Origin: Thiomicrorhabdus sp. 6S3-12
GTDB taxonomy: Bacteria; Pseudomonadota; Gammaproteobacteria; Thiomicrospirales; Thiomicrospiraceae
Assembly: GCF_017571475.1 (NCBI RefSeq)
Contig: NZ_JAGETW010000002.1
Span: 186,001-250,000 of the forward strand
Length of the DNA stretch: 64,000 bases
Direction of reading: 5' to 3'
The translations under genes and the position numbers were made by a program. Below, piece by piece: positions 38,268-47,649 of this stretch (the first letter of the stretch is position 1; every line of letters begins with the position of its first letter). The notes below the pieces were generated by a model. It was not told the origin of the DNA. It saw only the letters and a program-made list of their open reading frames with translations, and made no database searches.

Positions 38268-39518
38268 TTAAGCAGTTCTCGTTTTCGGCTCTCTGCGTAC
38301 TTTGCGCGTTTTCTTGGCTGCTTTTTCGGCTTTCTTTTCTTCAGCCTCTGCCGCAAATTCCTGATCGGTTTTCAGGTCGTAGTCATCACTGTTTTTCGGA
38401 TCCGGATAGAAACGCGAGACATGCTCAACTTTCAACACCAGCGCAAACGCGATCAAAAACAGAATCATACTACTGCCGCCGTAACTGAACAGCGGCAGCG
38501 TCAAGCCTTTGGTCGGAATCACTCCGAGGTTGGCGCCCATATTGATCCCGACCTGCAGAACAAACCAGAAACTGACCCCATAGACATACAGTGCGCCAAA
38601 ATTGTAATTCGCCTGTTTGGCCTGATAGGCGATGCGGAACAGACGATAGATCACTGCCAGATAAAGCACCACCAGCCCGAGAACACCGAGAAAACCAAAT
38701 TCCTCGGCAAAGATCGAGAAGATAAAGTCGGTATGCGCATCCGGCAGATAAAGCATTTTCTGCACGCTGTTGCCCAGTCCGACGCCGGTCCAGCCTCCGG
38801 AGCCTTGCGCCAGTATCGCCTGGATCAGCTGATAACCGGTGCCGTACGGATCCTGCCAGGGATCGAAAAAAGAGGTCAATCGCGCGATTCGATAAGGTTC
38901 AAGCAGCAGCAATGCCGCCAGAATACCGATCATCGGAATAATGGTGTAGACGAAGAAACGATAAGGTGCGCCCGATATCAGCAGCATGCCGACAATAATC
39001 ATGGTGATAACCATGACGCTCCCGAAATCCGGTTCCAGAATCAGTAACAGCGCCATAAACCCGAAAGGCAGCGCCAGTCGCAGCACCGCGGTAAAACTTT
39101 CGGAAACTTCGCTCTTGTGCAAAGTCAGATACGCGGCCATAAAGACAATGACCGAAAACTTCATCAACTCCGAAGGTTGGAAATTAAACACTCCCAGCGG
39201 CAGCCAGCGTTTGGAACCGTTGATCTCCATTCCTACAATCAGTACCGCCACCAGCAACAACAGACTGAGCAGAAGCAGTCCGCCCCGCCGGTGAATCCAG
39301 GTCGAGAGCGGAATCTGATAGACGACATAGGCCGCCACCAACCCCAGTCCCAAGGCGATGGTTTGGCGAATGACAAAGAAAAATTCATTCGCATAACGTT
39401 CTTCAGCGTAGGCGATCGATGCGGAAAACAGCATAACCAAGCCGATAAAGACCACCGTTCCCAGCAGTCCGACCAATGTCAGGTCGATCTTAGGCTGATT
39501 GCTTTGTGCTCTCTGCAT
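38268..39518 (-). CDS. ftsW: Septal peptidoglycan glycosyltransferase FtsW
   Basis: 416 residues from the ATG at 39518, picked because GGAGG lies 9 bases upstream; the open frame to 39593 would add 25 residues and run into murD. SEDS-family polymerase with about ten membrane helices that works with FtsI at the septum. FSASIAYAE near the first helix, the catalytic-region KRWLPLGVFNFQPSELMKF, and the C-terminal GVIPTKGLTLPLFSYGGSSM are classical. The basic C-terminal tail (about 55 residues, Lys/Arg/Glu-rich, many Lys-Ala repeats) is cytoplasmic and longer than a minimal FtsW. Confidence 0.97.
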   Translation of the reverse strand: MQRAQSNQPKIDLTLVGLLGTVVFIGLVMLFSASIAYAEERYANEFFFVIRQTIALGLGLVAAYVVYQIPLSTWIHRRGGLLLLSLLLLVAVLIVGMEINGSKRWLPLGVFNFQPSELMKFSVIVFMAAYLTLHKSEVSESFTAVLRLALPFGFMALLLILEPDFGSVMVITMIIVGMLLISGAPYRFFVYTIIPMIGILAALLLLEPYRIARLTSFFDPWQDPYGTGYQLIQAILAQGSGGWTGVGLGNSVQKMLYLPDAHTDFIFSIFAEEFGFLGVLGLVVLYLAVIYRLFRIAYQAKQANYNFGALYVYGVSFWFVLQVGINMGANLGVIPTKGLTLPLFSYGGSSMILFLIAFALVLKVEHVSRFYPDPKNSDDYDLKTDQEFAAEAEEKKAEKAAKKTRKVRREPKTRTA

Positions 39519-39549
39519 GGCCATACGCCTCCATATCAAACTAATCGGA

Positions 39550-40926
39550 TTATAGGTTCTGAGCGTTCTCGACAGCTGTCGAATGAGGAACACTGCTCAT
39601 GGCAAACTGTTCTTTGACAATACGCTTGAAGACTTCCCCCCTTTCGACATAATTCGAAAACTGGTCAAAGCTGGCGCAGGCCGGTGAAAACAGTACGCAG
39701 TCGCCGCTTTCGACCAGTCCGGCGGCAAGCGAGACCGCATCCGCAAGCGTTTCAACCTGCTTGATCTGATCAAAACCGTTCTGTAAAAGCGCCTGTTCGA
39801 TAATGCCGCGATCGCGTCCGAAGAGAATCACCGCCGAACAGTAGGCTTGAACCGCTTCGGTCAGAGGCGAAAAATCGGCATCCTTACTGACGCCTCCGGC
39901 CAGCAGAATAATCCGCCCGTCGATTTCGGCGCCAAACGTCTCAAGCGCGGTCAGGGTTGCGCCGACATTGGTTCCTTTGGAATCGTTGATCCATTGAACG
40001 CCGTTAACTTCAGCAACCAGCTGTGTGCGGTGCGGCAGACCGGCAAAATTCGTCAGCACCTGCGAAAAAACCTGTTTAGAAATCTGAAAAGGTTCGCACA
40101 ACGCCATCATCGCCAGAGCGTTAAGCTGATGATGCTTACCTTTCAGCAGCATTTCAGCGGTATTGATTAAAGGCTCCTCCCCCTTGGCAAGGAATCTTTG
40201 GTTATCCATCTCAATAATTCCGTAATCGCGACTGCTCTGCGGGACACCCGGTCCAAAACGCACGATTCGGTCTTTCATCGAAGTCAGATCTTTGAGATCC
40301 GTTGGTAAAACCGCCAGCTCAGTATCGGAAAAGATTTTGTATTTGGCATGAACATAGGCAGCAAGATCATCATAGCGATCCATATGATCTTCGCTGATAT
40401 TCAGAACCGTCGCGGAAATACAGTGCAGGGAATAGGTTGTTTCCAGCTGAAAACTCGACAGCTCCAGAACATAAATTTCATATTCGACATCGTCAAGCAG
40501 CGCATCCAGCGCCGGCAGCCCGATATTACCCGCCACGGAGACCTCGAAACCGGCTGTCCGCAACACTTCGCCGATCAGGGTGGTCACCGTACTTTTACCG
40601 TTCGATCCGGTAATGGCAATCACCGGCACGCCGACAGCCCGTGCAAAAAGTTCGATATCACCAATTACTTCCACACCATTGGCAACCAGCTCCTGCACCC
40701 AGGGCTCACGCACGGCAATCCCCGGACTCAATACCAGCGTTTTGATCTGTGCACGCCATTTTACAGGCAGCTCTCCGGTCGCGAACGGCACCTCGGGAAA
40801 CTGTTCCTGAAGCGCCGAACAATCGAAATCAACGCGCGTATCGAAGGCACAGCAAGCTTCTTTCTGCACCTGCAAAAAGCGTAATACCGACTGACCTGTA
40901 ACCCCTAAACCGGCGACTAAAATCAT
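39550..40926 (-). CDS. murD: UDP-N-acetylmuramoyl-L-alanine--D-glutamate ligase
   Basis: 458 residues. Adds D-Glu in the cytoplasm. GLGVTGQSVLRFL at the N-terminus, ATP loop GSNGKSTVTTL, LELSSFQLE and NISEDHMDRY in the middle, the carbamylated-lysine region and NDSKGTNVGAT, and the C-terminal GGVSKDADF are all present. It begins 14 bases after mraY and ends 31 bases before ftsW. Confidence 0.97.
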   Translation of the reverse strand: MILVAGLGVTGQSVLRFLQVQKEACCAFDTRVDFDCSALQEQFPEVPFATGELPVKWRAQIKTLVLSPGIAVREPWVQELVANGVEVIGDIELFARAVGVPVIAITGSNGKSTVTTLIGEVLRTAGFEVSVAGNIGLPALDALLDDVEYEIYVLELSSFQLETTYSLHCISATVLNISEDHMDRYDDLAAYVHAKYKIFSDTELAVLPTDLKDLTSMKDRIVRFGPGVPQSSRDYGIIEMDNQRFLAKGEEPLINTAEMLLKGKHHQLNALAMMALCEPFQISKQVFSQVLTNFAGLPHRTQLVAEVNGVQWINDSKGTNVGATLTALETFGAEIDGRIILLAGGVSKDADFSPLTEAVQAYCSAVILFGRDRGIIEQALLQNGFDQIKQVETLADAVSLAAGLVESGDCVLFSPACASFDQFSNYVERGEVFKRIVKEQFAMSSVPHSTAVENAQNL

Positions 40927-40940
40927 CTAATGCTATTCCT

Positions 40941-42023
40941 TTATCGAATTTTCAGCGAGGCCAAACCGACCAGTACCAGAATAATCGTGACAATCCAGAA
41001 ACGGACAATGACAGTCGACTCGTGCCACCCTTTCTGCTCAAAATGATGGTGCAGCGGCGCCATCAGGAAAATTCTTTTTCCACGCAACTTATAGGAACCG
41101 ACCTGTAAAATCACCGACAGGGTTTCAGCGACAAACACACCGCCCATAATAACCAGCACCAGTTCCTGCTTGACTGCGATCGCCATGACGCCCAGCGCCG
41201 CACCGATTGACAGTGAGCCGACGTCCCCCATAAAAACCTGAGCCGGGTGTGCGTTATACCAGAGAAAACCTAGTCCAGCACCAACCAGAGCGGCGGCAAA
41301 AATGGTAATTTCACTGACGCCGGGAATGTAAGGGATATTCAGATAATTGGAAAATACCGAGTTGCCGGAAAGATACGCGAAAACACCTAAAGCGCCCGAA
41401 ATCATCACCGTCGGCATAATCGCCAAACCATCAAGACCATCAGTCAGGTTAACCGCATTCGAGGTTCCAACAATCACGAAATAACTGAGCAGAATGCTCC
41501 AGGCGCCCAAATGGATTACCGTATCTTTCATATACGGGATCAGCAGATCAGTTTCGGCCGGCACCGTTGCCATCGCAAACAACGCATAAGCGGCGATAAA
41601 GCCGATCAACGATTGCAGCAGATATTTTTGCTTGGCACTCATTCCTTTCGGATCGCGGTACACGACTTTCTTATAGTCATCGATAAAGCCGATCACACCG
41701 AATGCCAGCATGGTCAAAGTCACAATCAGCAGGTAATGGTTAGTCAGGTCACCCCACAGAATCACGGAAACCGCAACCGAAAACAGAATCATGGTTCCGC
41801 CCATGGTCGGCGTCCCTTTTTTGACCAGATGGGTCTGAGGGCCGTCACTGCGAATCGCCTGACCGACCTTGAGGCGTGTCAACCAGCGAATCATTCCCGG
41901 GCCGATAATGAATGACAACAGCAACGCGGTGAGCACACTCATAATGGTGCGCATCGTGATGTAGCTGAATACGGCAAAACCGGAAATATACTGTTGCAGA
42001 TATTCGGTTAGATAAACTAGCAT
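40941..42023 (-). CDS. mraY: Phospho-N-acetylmuramoyl-pentapeptide transferase
   Basis: 360 residues, ten membrane helices. Makes lipid I from UDP-MurNAc-pentapeptide and undecaprenyl phosphate. GTPTMGG, the metal-binding [19 protein letters not shown], and the C-terminal [14 protein letters not shown] histidine loop are intact. A 9-bp GC-rich hairpin occupies the 67 bases between murF and this gene. Confidence 0.97.
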   Translation of the reverse strand: MLVYLTEYLQQYISGFAVFSYITMRTIMSVLTALLLSFIIGPGMIRWLTRLKVGQAIRSDGPQTHLVKKGTPTMGGTMILFSVAVSVILWGDLTNHYLLIVTLTMLAFGVIGFIDDYKKVVYRDPKGMSAKQKYLLQSLIGFIAAYALFAMATVPAETDLLIPYMKDTVIHLGAWSILLSYFVIVGTSNAVNLTDGLDGLAIMPTVMISGALGVFAYLSGNSVFSNYLNIPYIPGVSEITIFAAALVGAGLGFLWYNAHPAQVFMGDVGSLSIGAALGVMAIAVKQELVLVIMGGVFVAETLSVILQVGSYKLRGKRIFLMAPLHHHFEQKGWHESTVIVRFWIVTIILVLVGLASLKIR

Positions 42024-42055
42024 TCGAAAACTCTTTTAATATATTGATATCTTTC

Positions 42056-42082
42056 GCCTTCCCGCTTATCCCTCGGGAAGGC
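42056..42082 (-). other. Intercistronic hairpin between murF and mraY
   Basis: GCCTTCCCG and CGGGAAGGC pair perfectly (9 bp) around a 9-base loop. The following minus-strand sequence (GAAAGAT) lacks a U-tract, so processing, pausing or protection of a transcript end is more likely than plain termination. Confidence 0.65.
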
Positions 42083-42090
42083 CTGTACTC

Positions 42091-43593
42091 TTAACCCCAG
42101 CTTTGCTGTACGGCGCAGGCGATCGTTTCCATCCGGGAACTGCGCGATCCCTTAACAAGAATGTTGATTTGCGGACACACTTCGTCCTCGACAAACCATT
42201 TATTCACGAGTTCGTTGAGGCTTCTGCTCAGGCTGTCATGTTCAAGAAAAGCGGCGCTGAAGATCTGCGGAATGCGCGGCGAGGCATGTATATTAGCCGC
42301 AAAAATCCGAGGCATATCCTGTGCCGCTTCACCATAAACCAACAGAGCGTCAAGACCGATATGGGCCGCATATTCGGCCACTTCCTGATGCGCTTGAACA
42401 CTATAGTCGCCCAGTTCCCCCATCGCCCCGATACAGGCGATATGACAGCCTGGAAGCGTCATCAAAGCGCTTAATCCGGCCTTGATTGATTCCGGGTTGG
42501 CATTATAACTGTCATCCAGTAAATAACCGCAACGAATTTGTGTTTTTTGCAAACGCCCCGGCACGCCGCCGTACGCCTCAATCGCGGCTTTAACCGCATC
42601 CCATGCCACGCCCGCCCACAGAGCCAGCAGAGTGCAGGCAGCAGCATTAGCTGCGTGGTGTTCGCCAAGAACCGGCATACGAACGCTATCCGAAAAACGA
42701 CTGCCATCGGCAAGCTCGGCGGTTAGCACAAATTCGATTCCATGATTATGTGTGGCGACTTCGCCGAAAGTGACATTCGGCAGTGTGACCGTTTCCTGAG
42801 AAGCTCTGGCAAACAGGCCGACCTTGCCGATTCCGAGTGCGGAACATTTTTTCAGCCAGTCCTCAAGCCCGGCCGAGTCATGGTTGAAAATCGCAACACC
42901 TTCACGCGGATCCAATCCTTCGACAATCTCGCCTTTGGTGTCGATAACCCCTTGTAAACTGCCGAATCCTTCAAGATGCGCACCGGCAGCATTGGTAATC
43001 AACGTCATATCCGGTTTGGCAATTTCGGTCAGATAACGAATCTCGCCCGGATGGTTAGCACCCATTTCGATAATCGCATATTCATCCTCCGGGCGGAGCT
43101 GCAGCAGTGTCCGCGGCACCCCGAAGTCATTATTGAGATTCCCCTGCGTCGCCAGCGTTTTGCCTGCTTTAGAGAAGATTTCCGCCAACAGGGTTTTATT
43201 GCTGGTTTTACCGTTGCTCCCGGTAATCGCAATCAGTTTTTTCAAAGGCATCTGCTGGCGGTGCCAGCGAGCAAAAGCGGCCAGAGCCAGACGCGTGTCC
43301 GCAACCAAAATGACTGCCGGCTGCTGGTCCTCTTGAAGCTCATCGGCCAGCGTCTGCCAAGCCTCTTCCTGCGAGATCAGAATCACCGCTGCCTGAGCGT
43401 CCACCACCTGCTGCAAAAAATGATGCGCGTCAAAGCGCTGGCCGCAGATAGCGATAAACAGACTCTTCTGCGTCACCTCACGCGAATCGGTAACCACTTC
43501 GCAAAAACGTCTAGTTCCGGCTTGCGGGTTCAGCCTTTTTCCTTCAACCGCACTCTGTAACTGTGCGTCAGTCCAAAAAAAATCCTGTTGCAA
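42091..43593 (-). CDS. murF: UDP-N-acetylmuramoyl-tripeptide--D-alanyl-D-alanine ligase
   Basis: 500 residues, slightly long. Adds the D-Ala-D-Ala made by Ddl. The N-terminal binding domain has VVTDSREVTQKSLFIAI; ATP loop GSNGKTSNKTL; then NLNNDFGVPRTLL, IIEMGANHPGEI, LLDDSYNANPESIKAGL and the IGAMGELGDYS block. The ATP loop shows Asn where many MurF have Thr (KTSNK against KTTxK), seen directly. It begins 9 bases after murE. Confidence 0.96.
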   Translation of the reverse strand: MQQDFFWTDAQLQSAVEGKRLNPQAGTRRFCEVVTDSREVTQKSLFIAICGQRFDAHHFLQQVVDAQAAVILISQEEAWQTLADELQEDQQPAVILVADTRLALAAFARWHRQQMPLKKLIAITGSNGKTSNKTLLAEIFSKAGKTLATQGNLNNDFGVPRTLLQLRPEDEYAIIEMGANHPGEIRYLTEIAKPDMTLITNAAGAHLEGFGSLQGVIDTKGEIVEGLDPREGVAIFNHDSAGLEDWLKKCSALGIGKVGLFARASQETVTLPNVTFGEVATHNHGIEFVLTAELADGSRFSDSVRMPVLGEHHAANAAACTLLALWAGVAWDAVKAAIEAYGGVPGRLQKTQIRCGYLLDDSYNANPESIKAGLSALMTLPGCHIACIGAMGELGDYSVQAHQEVAEYAAHIGLDALLVYGEAAQDMPRIFAANIHASPRIPQIFSAAFLEHDSLSRSLNELVNKWFVEDEVCPQINILVKGSRSSRMETIACAVQQSWG

Positions 43594-43602
43594 AATTTAC
43601 CC

Positions 43603-45255
43603 TTACACCTTATTGGTCAATGATTCGTCGGCAAACCACTTTCTGACCACGCTTGCATCATGAAACGGATAGCGTTTGCCGGCTATTTCCTGATAGTCCT
43701 CATGCCCTTTTCCGGCGATGACGACCAGATTGTTTTCCCGCTGTTCACCACTAGCCTGCTGTAAAGCCACCTCTATAGCCTGTTGTCGATCGACGATCAC
43801 TTCGACGTCCTGTGGCGACTGCATACCCTTCAGCACCTGCTCGATAATCTTTTCCGGTTCCTCGTTACGAGGGTTATCCGAAGTCACGATTACCTTATCC
43901 GCAAAGCGTTCGGCAACCGCGCCCATTAACGGACGTTTTTTTTGGTCGCGGTCTCCGCCGCAACCGAATACCACCCAAACCCGTCCTTCATGAACGCTTT
44001 TATCAATATAAAACGGATCTTTCTGTGCATCACTTGCCTCCTGTTGATGCTGTCGAACCGACTCAAGCAGTTTTTCCAAGGCATCATGAGTATGAGCAAA
44101 ATCGACCACAACGGTAGGACGCTGGTGAACAATCTGCATCCGTCCCTCCACCGATTCGACGGTTCTGGCCGCTTCAACCACTTCATCCGGCTCAAAACCG
44201 TTGGCCATTACGCAACTGAGTGCACAAAGCAGGTTTTCGGCATTGAAAGCGCCGAGCAAAGGCACATGAATCGGCAGCTTGCGTTGTGCATGCAACAAGA
44301 TAAATGTCATTCCTTGCGGTGTGAGCTGCAAATCAATGCCAAGATTGACACACAGGTTGAGCCACTCTTTCGGCTGCACCTCGTCCTCCAGCTCAGCGTG
44401 TTTCAGCTGGTAGCCCCAGAAAACGCAATCGTGCTGTCTAATGCAGTACGGATGACTGCGGTTCACCAGAGATTGGCCGACCGCATCGTTCAGGTTCAAT
44501 ATTTTGTGCTCGGCCGGAAAATCATGAAACAGCTTTACTTTAGCCGCCTCGTAGGCTTCCTGAGAACCGTGAAAATCGAGATGATCGCTGCTGACCTGAG
44601 TCAGTGCCAAGGTCGCGAACCGCACCTTATCAATCCGCCCGAGTTCAATCGCATGCGAGCTGACTTCCATCACCACATAATGCACACCCTGGGCAACAAA
44701 CTGCGCCAGAAGTCGATGCACTTGAAGCACATCGGGAGTGGTATTCCGCCCTTTATGCAGCTGACCGAAAACCCCGTATCCCAAAGTGCCGATCACACCG
44801 ACTTTGACATCCAGGCTTTGTAGCATCTGTGCGCAATAAAATGCTGTCGAGGTTTTACCATTGGTACCGGTAACGCCGATCACCCTAAGCTTGGAACTCG
44901 GAGAGTCATAAAACCAGTCCGCCAATCCGGCCAGTTCGTCTTTTAAAGCGGCGCAGTAGATAAAGTCTACCTGCAACTGCGCGCACAGCTGGCGCTCGGA
45001 TTCCGACGGCAGACGGTCTGCCAGAACAACGGCAGCCCCTTTTTCGACCACCTGAGGCAGATAATCAAGCCCGTGACTGCGCTGTCCCTGTACGGCGACA
45101 AAAACCGTCCCCCTTTCAACCTGACGGGAATCGTTGGTAAGGGAACGCAACTCAAGTGTCTGTCCCGCTTTCGAAACATCCTCGTGAGAATGAATAAACT
45201 GCTCCAGCGACATCTTGCGCTGGAGATAAACGCTCAATTCGCCGAGGGACTTCAC
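43603..45255 (-). CDS. murE: UDP-N-acetylmuramoylalanyl-D-glutamate--2,6-diaminopimelate ligase
   Basis: 550 residues, longer than the E. coli enzyme (495) through inserts, one of which lies around residues 395-410 (RQHQQEASDAQKDPFYIDKSV region). ATP loop GVTGTNGKTSTAFY; YVVMEVSSHAIELGR; substrate-specificity motif SDNPRNEEP, which marks meso-diaminopimelate use; late motif VIAGKGHEDYQ. The GTG start shares its first base with the TAG stop of ftsI (coupled translation); an ATG 14 codons later (MSLEQF) is possible. Confidence 0.95.
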   Translation of the reverse strand: MKSLGELSVYLQRKMSLEQFIHSHEDVSKAGQTLELRSLTNDSRQVERGTVFVAVQGQRSHGLDYLPQVVEKGAAVVLADRLPSESERQLCAQLQVDFIYCAALKDELAGLADWFYDSPSSKLRVIGVTGTNGKTSTAFYCAQMLQSLDVKVGVIGTLGYGVFGQLHKGRNTTPDVLQVHRLLAQFVAQGVHYVVMEVSSHAIELGRIDKVRFATLALTQVSSDHLDFHGSQEAYEAAKVKLFHDFPAEHKILNLNDAVGQSLVNRSHPYCIRQHDCVFWGYQLKHAELEDEVQPKEWLNLCVNLGIDLQLTPQGMTFILLHAQRKLPIHVPLLGAFNAENLLCALSCVMANGFEPDEVVEAARTVESVEGRMQIVHQRPTVVVDFAHTHDALEKLLESVRQHQQEASDAQKDPFYIDKSVHEGRVWVVFGCGGDRDQKKRPLMGAVAERFADKVIVTSDNPRNEEPEKIIEQVLKGMQSPQDVEVIVDRQQAIEVALQQASGEQRENNLVVIAGKGHEDYQEIAGKRYPFHDASVVRKWFADESLTNKV

Positions 45256-47261
45256 TACATCCCCCCCCGGGCAATCTGTCCGGCAAAACGCGGATCGGAA
45301 GCCGGCAATGGCAGATTCGGCAATTCCTGCCAGTCCGGTTTCACCTTACGCAAACGCAAAGCATTCTGCATGACTTCCTTGAAAACCGGGGCTGCTACCA
45401 AACCGCCGTAATACTTGCCGCGCGAAGGTTCGTTGACCGCGACAACCATTACCATATCCGGATCGGAAGCCGGAACCATACCGGCAAAAAGTGAAAGATA
45501 GGTATTGTCTTCATAGCCCCCTTCACGGGAAACCTTGTGCGACGTTCCGGTTTTACCGGCAACCTGATACCCCGGAATCATGGCCAGAGGCGCTGTGCCG
45601 CCGGGCGCAACCACCTTATTCATCATATCCAGAACTTTCTGGCTCGCCTGCGGACTGAATATAGGCGTTGAAGCAGGAACCTCGTTTTCGCCCATTTTAA
45701 ACAGCTGCGCTTCCAACATTCGTCCCTGATTGGCGAAAACCGTATAGGCTCGCGCCAGGGTCAGCAGGTTCACACTCAAACCGTAACCGTACGATGTTGT
45801 CGCCTGATCGATCTCGCTCCATAGAGAAACATCTTTCAGGCGCCCCGCTGTCTCGCCCGGCAGATAGGTATGCGTTCCCTCTTTGAATCCGAGCTGTTTG
45901 AACAGATCGTACTGTACTTCCGCCGGCATACGAAAAGCGATCTTGGCCGTTCCGACGTTACTGGATTTCTGAATAATTTCTTCCGGCGTCAGTACACCGT
46001 GGCGTGAGGTATCTTTAATCAACTTGCCCTGAACGCGCATAAAACCTCGACCGGTATCGATCTCGGATTGCAGATCAACCACCCCTTCGTCGAGCGCTTT
46101 GGCAATCACGAACGGTTTCATGGTTGATCCCGGTTCCAGCACGTCGGCGACAACACGATTTCGAATACCCGGGCCTCTGCGCTGCGCCGTGTCATTTACG
46201 TTAAAACTCGGCAGACTGGCCATTGCCAGAACCTCACCGGTTTTGGCATCTAAGACCACCGCACTGGCGCTCTTCGGCTGATGCTTATACATCACCTGTT
46301 TCAGCGCTTTATAGGTCAAATACTGAATATTCTGATCAATACTCAACACTAGAGGATTGCCGTCCTGCTCCTGCTTTTTTGTTTTCAGCAGATTAATGAC
46401 ATTACCTTTAACGTCCTTAACGACAATTTTTTTGCCGCTGCGGCCGCTCAGGTGTTTGTTGTAAGCCAACTCAATGCCTTCGATCCCCTTACCGTCGACA
46501 TTCGTGTAACCGAGCAGATTGGCCATGCTTTCGCCGTTCGGGTAATAGCGTTTATATTCGGTACTGACATACACATGCGGCAGGCGAAGCGCTTCAATCT
46601 TGTCTCTGAAATCCGGCGTCAGACTGCGTTTAACATACATGTGGCGGCGTTTCTGATTGGCATAGGCGCGCTTGCGCAGCTCAGTGGCCGAAATTCCCAA
46701 AACCTTTGCCAGACGGTCAAAGGTATAGATAATGCGATCCAGTTCTTTCTCGTTGATCCACAGAGAGTGATACTCTTTTTTTACCGAAACTTGTCGCTGC
46801 AGACCTTGATACTCGGATACGTAGCTGTGCTCGGTCTTTTTGATATGAACGCCGGGCAAGGAAAGCTGTTCGATTTTCTCTTTAAGCTCAGGGGTTTTGA
46901 TATAGCGGATAAAGCTTAGATTACGATCACGGTTCTCGCGCGCCCGTTGCAGAAGCTGATTGTTCTTCAGCCCGATAAGCTGTAAAAACTCGTGATAATT
47001 GGCTTCATTTTTAACGATCTGCTTCGGATCCAGTTCCACCGCGACCATCGGCGTGCTCATTGCCAGCAGGTTGCCGTTTCGGTCGTAAATCTGACCGCGG
47101 ACACCGGGAACGTTATAGCTGCGGATATGCCGGTCGTCAGCCTTCTCCTGATATTCGTCCGCTTTGACGATTTGGGTAATGAAAGCTTTGGCGACCAGAG
47201 CCGACATCATCATCACGATAAGAAAAAAGATCACAATTTCCCGGTTTAGAAATCTATTCAC
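45255..47261 (-). CDS. ftsI: Septal transpeptidase FtsI (PBP3) with a duplicated pedestal segment
   Basis: 668 residues against 588 in E. coli. Class B penicillin-binding protein that crosslinks septal peptidoglycan with FtsW. Start: the frame is open to 47351, but AAGGA 8 bases before the GTG at 47261 gives an 8-base overlap with ftsL instead of 98. One membrane helix follows a short tail. GVRGQIYDRNG begins the dimer/pedestal domain. Catalytic S379 lies in EPGSTMKP, SSN in IQKSSNVG, and KTG in VAGKTGTS. Two ungapped, same-length segments (95-148 and 187-240) resemble each other, 16 of 54 identical by hand count, and only the second matches the single copy I recall in E. coli. Confidence 0.95.
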   Translation of the reverse strand: MNRFLNREIVIFFLIVMMMSALVAKAFITQIVKADEYQEKADDRHIRSYNVPGVRGQIYDRNGNLLAMSTPMVAVELDPKQIVKNEANYHEFLQLIGLKNNQLLQRARENRDRNLSFIRYIKTPELKEKIEQLSLPGVHIKKTEHSYVSEYQGLQRQVSVKKEYHSLWINEKELDRIIYTFDRLAKVLGISATELRKRAYANQKRRHMYVKRSLTPDFRDKIEALRLPHVYVSTEYKRYYPNGESMANLLGYTNVDGKGIEGIELAYNKHLSGRSGKKIVVKDVKGNVINLLKTKKQEQDGNPLVLSIDQNIQYLTYKALKQVMYKHQPKSASAVVLDAKTGEVLAMASLPSFNVNDTAQRRGPGIRNRVVADVLEPGSTMKPFVIAKALDEGVVDLQSEIDTGRGFMRVQGKLIKDTSRHGVLTPEEIIQKSSNVGTAKIAFRMPAEVQYDLFKQLGFKEGTHTYLPGETAGRLKDVSLWSEIDQATTSYGYGLSVNLLTLARAYTVFANQGRMLEAQLFKMGENEVPASTPIFSPQASQKVLDMMNKVVAPGGTAPLAMIPGYQVAGKTGTSHKVSREGGYEDNTYLSLFAGMVPASDPDMVMVVAVNEPSRGKYYGGLVAAPVFKEVMQNALRLRKVKPDWQELPNLPLPASDPRFAGQIARGGM

Positions 47262-47583
47262 TATCCATTTCCTTATCGACAATATAGACCGTCTGCTTCT
47301 GCTTCTGGCTACTGACCATCTTGAGTTCTTCTTTAGCGATGCGTTCGACATTGGCCGGTGAAGTCAGATGCATTTTTTCCAGCATCAACTCCCCCCACTC
47401 GTGCCGCGCCGCCACAAGTTGGTCGACATTTTTGTAATACTCTTTTTGAATGCCTCTGATCTGATGCGACAAATAGATATTGCCGAACAGCAAAGCAAAC
47501 AAAAACAGGACTAAAAAAATCAATAAAAAAAGCCCACCAGACTTTGAATAACTCAAGTTTGCGGGCTTCGACGATTGAGACAT
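47254..47583 (-). CDS. ftsL: Cell division protein FtsL
   Basis: 109 residues. Start at 47583 after a perfect AGGAGG SD 5 bases away; the open frame to 47607 is unlikely. Short polar N-tail, one transmembrane helix (about 19-40: GLFLLIFLVLFLFALLFGNIYL), then a leucine-zipper-like coiled coil and the conserved ERIAKEELKMV near the end. It bridges FtsQ and FtsB to FtsWI. It lies just after a terminator-like hairpin that follows ftsZ. Small and poorly conserved, but position and topology make the call safe. Confidence 0.9.
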   Translation of the reverse strand: MSQSSKPANLSYSKSGGLFLLIFLVLFLFALLFGNIYLSHQIRGIQKEYYKNVDQLVAARHEWGELMLEKMHLTSPANVERIAKEELKMVSSQKQKQTVYIVDKEMDSE

Positions 47584-47598
47584 CAATCCTCCTAAAGA

Positions 47599-47630
47599 CC
47601 CGACCAAGCAGACAGAGGAACTTGGCCGGG
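47599..47630 (-). terminator. Attenuator-like hairpin between ftsZ and ftsL
   Basis: On the minus strand CCCGGCCAAG pairs with CTTGGTCGGG (10 bp, one G-U) across a 12-base loop, followed by a short TCTTT. It sits between the ftsZ stop and the ftsL SD. The short U-tract suggests partial rather than full termination. Confidence 0.65.
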
Positions 47631-47649
47631 CGGGATTTACAGCAGTTTT

